Assembly: GCF_000972495.1 (NCBI RefSeq)
Contig: NZ_LATM01000001.1
Span: 951,241 to 1,015,240 of the forward strand
From: Hymenobacter terrenus
GTDB taxonomy: Bacteria > Bacteroidota > Bacteroidia > Cytophagales > Hymenobacteraceae
Direction: 5' to 3'
DNA length: 64,000 bases
Of this stretch, positions 61,473 to 64,000 are shown piece after piece (within the stretch, counting starts at the first letter, position 1; each line of letters opens with the position of its first letter). The notes beneath the pieces are model-generated. The model was not told the DNA's origin. It saw only the letters and a program-made list of their open reading frames with translations, and did not search any database. The position numbers were made by a program, and so were the translations under genes.

Positions 61473-62168
61473 ATGGAAATTTTCGATAAGCTTACCAACG
61501 CCGCAAAAGAATTTTTTATTGAGCCTGAGGAAGGGGGAGCCGCTCCAACTAACCCGCCTACGACTCAGTATGGCGCCCCAGCCCAGTCGGCCCCGCATAC
61601 GCCGGCCGCAGCCTTTGCCGCTCCGGCCGTGACGCAGGCCGAGCAACGCCACCTCGACCACATTGCGGGCCTGCTGGCCGGCAATGGCAAGGATTTCGGG
61701 GCTTATATGAAGATGGTGAAGAGCATGGCAGCTGCCGGCATGGCGGGCCCTCTGCTCTATCAAACTGCTTTCAATGCGTTTTCGGCCGTGAACGGTGGTA
61801 CGGTGCCGGCCTTACTGGCTTCGGCCGCGCAGTTTGAGCAGGCCCTGGCCGCCGACCGCGATAAGGTGCTGGCCCGCCACCGCGAGAAAATGGGCGAAGC
61901 AAACGCGCCGGGTGCCACCGCCAGCACCGTGGTACAGCTCACGGCCCAGGAAAAAAAGCTGGCCGCCGACTTGGCCGAACTCACCCGCCAGCTCCAGGCC
62001 AAGCAGCAACAGCTATTGCAAACCCAGCAGCAGCTGGCCGAAGAGCGCCAGAAGACCCAGGCCGCGCTAGCCTCCTACGAACTGGCCAATTCGACCGCGC
62101 TCACCGAGCTACAGGCCCACCATAAGGCCGCCCAAGCCTTTCTCAACGCCAGTGGCACCGCTAAATAA
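61473..62168 (+). CDS. Small coiled-coil protein, first gene of PspA-like operon
   Basis: A 231-residue soluble protein: a short N-terminal amphipathic helix (MEIFDKLTNAAKEFFIEP), a Pro/Ala-rich linker (about 25-60), a helical domain (RHLDHIAGLLAGNGKDFGAYMKMV), and a long C-terminal Gln/Ala/Leu-rich coiled coil (about 145-215). No family recognised. ATG 61473 was chosen because an upstream ATG would lie in the terminator of the M61 gene. It is 17 nt before the PspA-like gene, so they are likely cotranscribed and may bind each other. Confidence 0.7.
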   Translation: MEIFDKLTNAAKEFFIEPEEGGAAPTNPPTTQYGAPAQSAPHTPAAAFAAPAVTQAEQRHLDHIAGLLAGNGKDFGAYMKMVKSMAAAGMAGPLLYQTAFNAFSAVNGGTVPALLASAAQFEQALAADRDKVLARHREKMGEANAPGATASTVVQLTAQEKKLAADLAELTRQLQAKQQQLLQTQQQLAEERQKTQAALASYELANSTALTELQAHHKAAQAFLNASGTAK

Positions 62169-62185
62169 TCTTTTTCTCTGACTTG

Positions 62186-63181
62186 ATGAATACACCTTTA
62201 CTAGGCCCGCCGTCGCCGGCCGACGGCCTGCCCTCCTGGCAAAAACCTGAAAAAGTAGCCGCCTGGGCTTTCGTAGCGCTGCTTGCGGGCATGGGCGTGT
62301 ACTACTGGGGCTTGATTGTACCTTATCTGGTTGATATCGTTTTTGATACGGTGAAGCTAGGAATTGGCCTCGGCATGCTCTTCGTGCTGTTTTTGCTGGC
62401 TACCAACAAGCGCATCAAAGCGGGCTTATGGTACCTGGGTCAGCGCATTTTCCGGACCGCCGCCAGCTTGTTCGTCAATACCGACCCCATCGGCATCATG
62501 GAGGACTACATCTCGAACACCGAGAAAGAAGCCCGCAACATGGAAGAAGAAGTGGGCCATATTGAAGGAGCCAACGAGTTGGTGAAGCGCAAGATGGACG
62601 CCAACCGCACCCAGATGCAGGAGTATCTGGCCCTGGCCGACTCAGCCCTCCGCCAGGGGGAAAAAGACAGCGCCGACAGCTACGCCTCGCGCGCCGCACA
62701 GCTCGAAGACTACAACCGCCGCCTGCAGCCGATGGCCACCACCACGGCCAATGTGACGCTAGTGATGCGCCAGATTCTGAAAGCCGCCCTCCGGCAGATT
62801 GATAATTCCAAGTTCAAGGTCAACCTGCTCAAGGACGAGTACGAGTTGGTGAAGCGCACGAGCTCGGGTATGCGGGCGGCGATGAACATTCTGCGGGGCG
62901 ACCCGGACAAGAAGTACTTCTTCGACCTGGCCACCGACCGCGTGGCCCAGGACATGGCCCAGCAGCTCGGCCAAATCAAGCAGGCCATGCGCTATTCCCA
63001 GGAGTTCGTCAAGGAAATGGACATCCAGAACGGGGTGATGAGCGAGAAGGGCCAGCGCCTGCTCGATAAATACCAGAAAGGCGAGTTCAATGCCATCATG
63101 AATAATGAGCAGCCGGTGCGCATGACGGTGGCCGCTACCACCAAGGCGACGGACGACGCCTACGGCAAGCTGCTCGACTAA
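62186..63181 (+). CDS. PspA/IM30-like membrane-associated protein
   Basis: A 331-residue protein with two N-terminal membrane segments (about 28-50 and 55-77), then a PspA-like helical body (IGIMEDYISNTEKEARNMEEEVGHIEGANELVKRKM, split here only in description) with a long coiled coil (about 105-200) and a C-terminal tail. PspA/IM30 proteins remodel and protect membranes under stress but usually lack the membrane segments, so this is an anchored relative. It follows the coiled-coil gene and precedes the solute-binding-like gene by 89 nt. Confidence 0.7.
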   Translation: MNTPLLGPPSPADGLPSWQKPEKVAAWAFVALLAGMGVYYWGLIVPYLVDIVFDTVKLGIGLGMLFVLFLLATNKRIKAGLWYLGQRIFRTAASLFVNTDPIGIMEDYISNTEKEARNMEEEVGHIEGANELVKRKMDANRTQMQEYLALADSALRQGEKDSADSYASRAAQLEDYNRRLQPMATTTANVTLVMRQILKAALRQIDNSKFKVNLLKDEYELVKRTSSGMRAAMNILRGDPDKKYFFDLATDRVAQDMAQQLGQIKQAMRYSQEFVKEMDIQNGVMSEKGQRLLDKYQKGEFNAIMNNEQPVRMTVAATTKATDDAYGKLLD

Positions 63182-63270
63182 ATCACGGATTTAGCCGGGT
63201 TTTTCAGATTTCACGGATTAATTAGTTGCGCTACTCTGGGCGCGGCTTCGAATTTACTTTTTTACTTTTC

Positions 63271-64000
63271 ATGACCACTCGCGGTAAAGTTCTCATCGCC
63301 ATCATTGTCCTCGTAGGCTTGTATTTTGGCATCAATAAACTCACTTCCAGCAACCTGCTTTTTAAGAAAGCCGCTACGGAGTCGGTTCTGCTCAACTCGA
63401 TTGAACTGCCCGCAGCGACGGGGGGCAATGGCGTCAACGTAGTGGTGCCGCTGGCGGCCCTGCCCGGCTCGGAGCCCGCCGAAAAGGGCACGCCGGTAGT
63501 ATGGGAGGTGATGGCCTGGAATAGCCAGATGGCCGGCATGCTGGCCAACGGGGGTCAGCGCTCCACTACTGGCTCGGCCATGGCCGCTAATGGCCTGGAT
63601 ATGCAGATTGTGCGTCAGGATGACGTGTCGAAAATGCAGGCCGACCTCGTGAAAAACGCGGCCGATTTATCTGCCAACCCGGCCACGCCTGGTTTGATTG
63701 TGAGCATCATGGGCGACGGGCTGCCGGGTTTTTCGGCGGTGCAGGAGGAGTTGAAGAAAGCTGGTACGCAGCTGCAAATCATCCCCTACAGCGTGGGCAA
63801 GTCCTTTGGCGAAGACAAGCTGATGGGCCCGAAAGAGTGGCTGGAAAATCCTAAGCTGGCCTTGGGTAAAACCATTGCTTGCTACCTGCGCGACGGCGAC
63901 CAGAACATCGCCCTGAAGTGGTGTTCAGACAACGCCCTGAAGGTGAACCCCGACGAAACGACCTACGACCCGCAGGCCGTCAACTTTATGGCCGCCAGCG
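63271..64000 (+). CDS. Periplasmic solute-binding-like protein with N-terminal anchor (3' truncated by window)
   Basis: ATG 63271 opens a frame of 243 codons that runs off the window without a stop. It has an N-terminal membrane segment (KVLIAIIVLVGLYFG), then a segment that reads like a periplasmic-binding-protein fold: WEVMAWNSQMAGMLANGG, GSAMAANGLDMQIVRQDD, KNAADLSANP, and IACYLRDGDQNIALKW. Such proteins, often with a C-terminal OmpA domain (not visible here), are found beside PspA-like genes. The C-terminus is outside the window, so its full architecture is unknown. Confidence 0.7.
   Translation, partial: MTTRGKVLIAIIVLVGLYFGINKLTSSNLLFKKAATESVLLNSIELPAATGGNGVNVVVPLAALPGSEPAEKGTPVVWEVMAWNSQMAGMLANGGQRSTTGSAMAANGLDMQIVRQDDVSKMQADLVKNAADLSANPATPGLIVSIMGDGLPGFSAVQEELKKAGTQLQIIPYSVGKSFGEDKLMGPKEWLENPKLALGKTIACYLRDGDQNIALKWCSDNALKVNPDETTYDPQAVNFMAAS

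Overview
The window looks like a chromosome segment of a GC-rich Bacteroidota, most probably Hymenobacter or a close relative (Cytophagales). Sequence signs are a cargo protein with a type IX secretion (T9SS) type A sorting domain, a GLPGLI protein next to a TonB-dependent receptor with a CarboxypepD_reg-like N-terminus, TAnnTTTG-type -7 promoter boxes instead of TATAAT, and many small lipoproteins. The genus is inferred from overall protein character, not from a marker search. I see no rRNA, CRISPR array, prophage or intact insertion sequence; one tRNA-Leu(CAG) is present.

Layout. 1-5.8 kb: 3' end of a TonB-dependent receptor, a long palindromic repeat, an ABC exporter (ATPase plus two ABC-2 permeases) and a broken YiiX-like amidase. 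6.3-10.4 kb: VWA membrane protein, NAD(P)-binding protein, UlaG-like metallohydrolase. 10.8-13.5 kb: a compact group of DoxX-like protein, small anchored protein, lipoprotein-type truncated haemoglobin, MBL hydrolase and Crp/Fnr regulator, preceded by a perfect CRP-type palindrome. 13.5-17.7 kb: pseudouridine synthase, alpha/beta hydrolase, Rpn-type nuclease, ATP-grasp protein, FCP1-like phosphatase. 17.9-26.3 kb: dnaK, RidA, endonuclease-like protein, purE, marC, an AraC regulator and an odd membrane/barrel fusion. 26.4-32.5 kb: two-component system divergent from a GLPGLI/TonB-receptor pair. 32.7-40.8 kb: hemE, RraB-like, PhnA-like, maltose acetyltransferase, heptose kinase, aminotransferase, a large glycosyltransferase, recR, clpS. 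41-46.2 kb: a T9SS cargo and a 1227-residue repetitive fibre with an endosialidase-type chaperone domain. 46.4-57.8 kb: conserved hypothetical, YceI/MarR pair, two exported proteins sharing a small N-terminal domain (one fused to a Ppx/GppA-like ASKHA fold) around a dipeptide epimerase, a dicarboxylate symporter, two lipoproteins, a GAF-type protein, PAP2 phosphatase. 57.9-64 kb: tRNA-Leu, a frameshifted methyltransferase, an M61 peptidase and a coiled-coil/PspA-like/solute-binding-like operon running off the end.

The content is mainly core metabolism and envelope functions, with a few accessory islands. The most interesting points are: (i) the CRP-type site about 41 bp upstream of the predicted start of the haemoglobin operon, with a matching regulator encoded in the same cluster; (ii) a predicted exported ASKHA-fold protein; (iii) the PspA-like/solute-binding-like operon at the right edge; (iv) the fibre plus T9SS cargo pair; and (v) several distinct families of intergenic inverted repeats.
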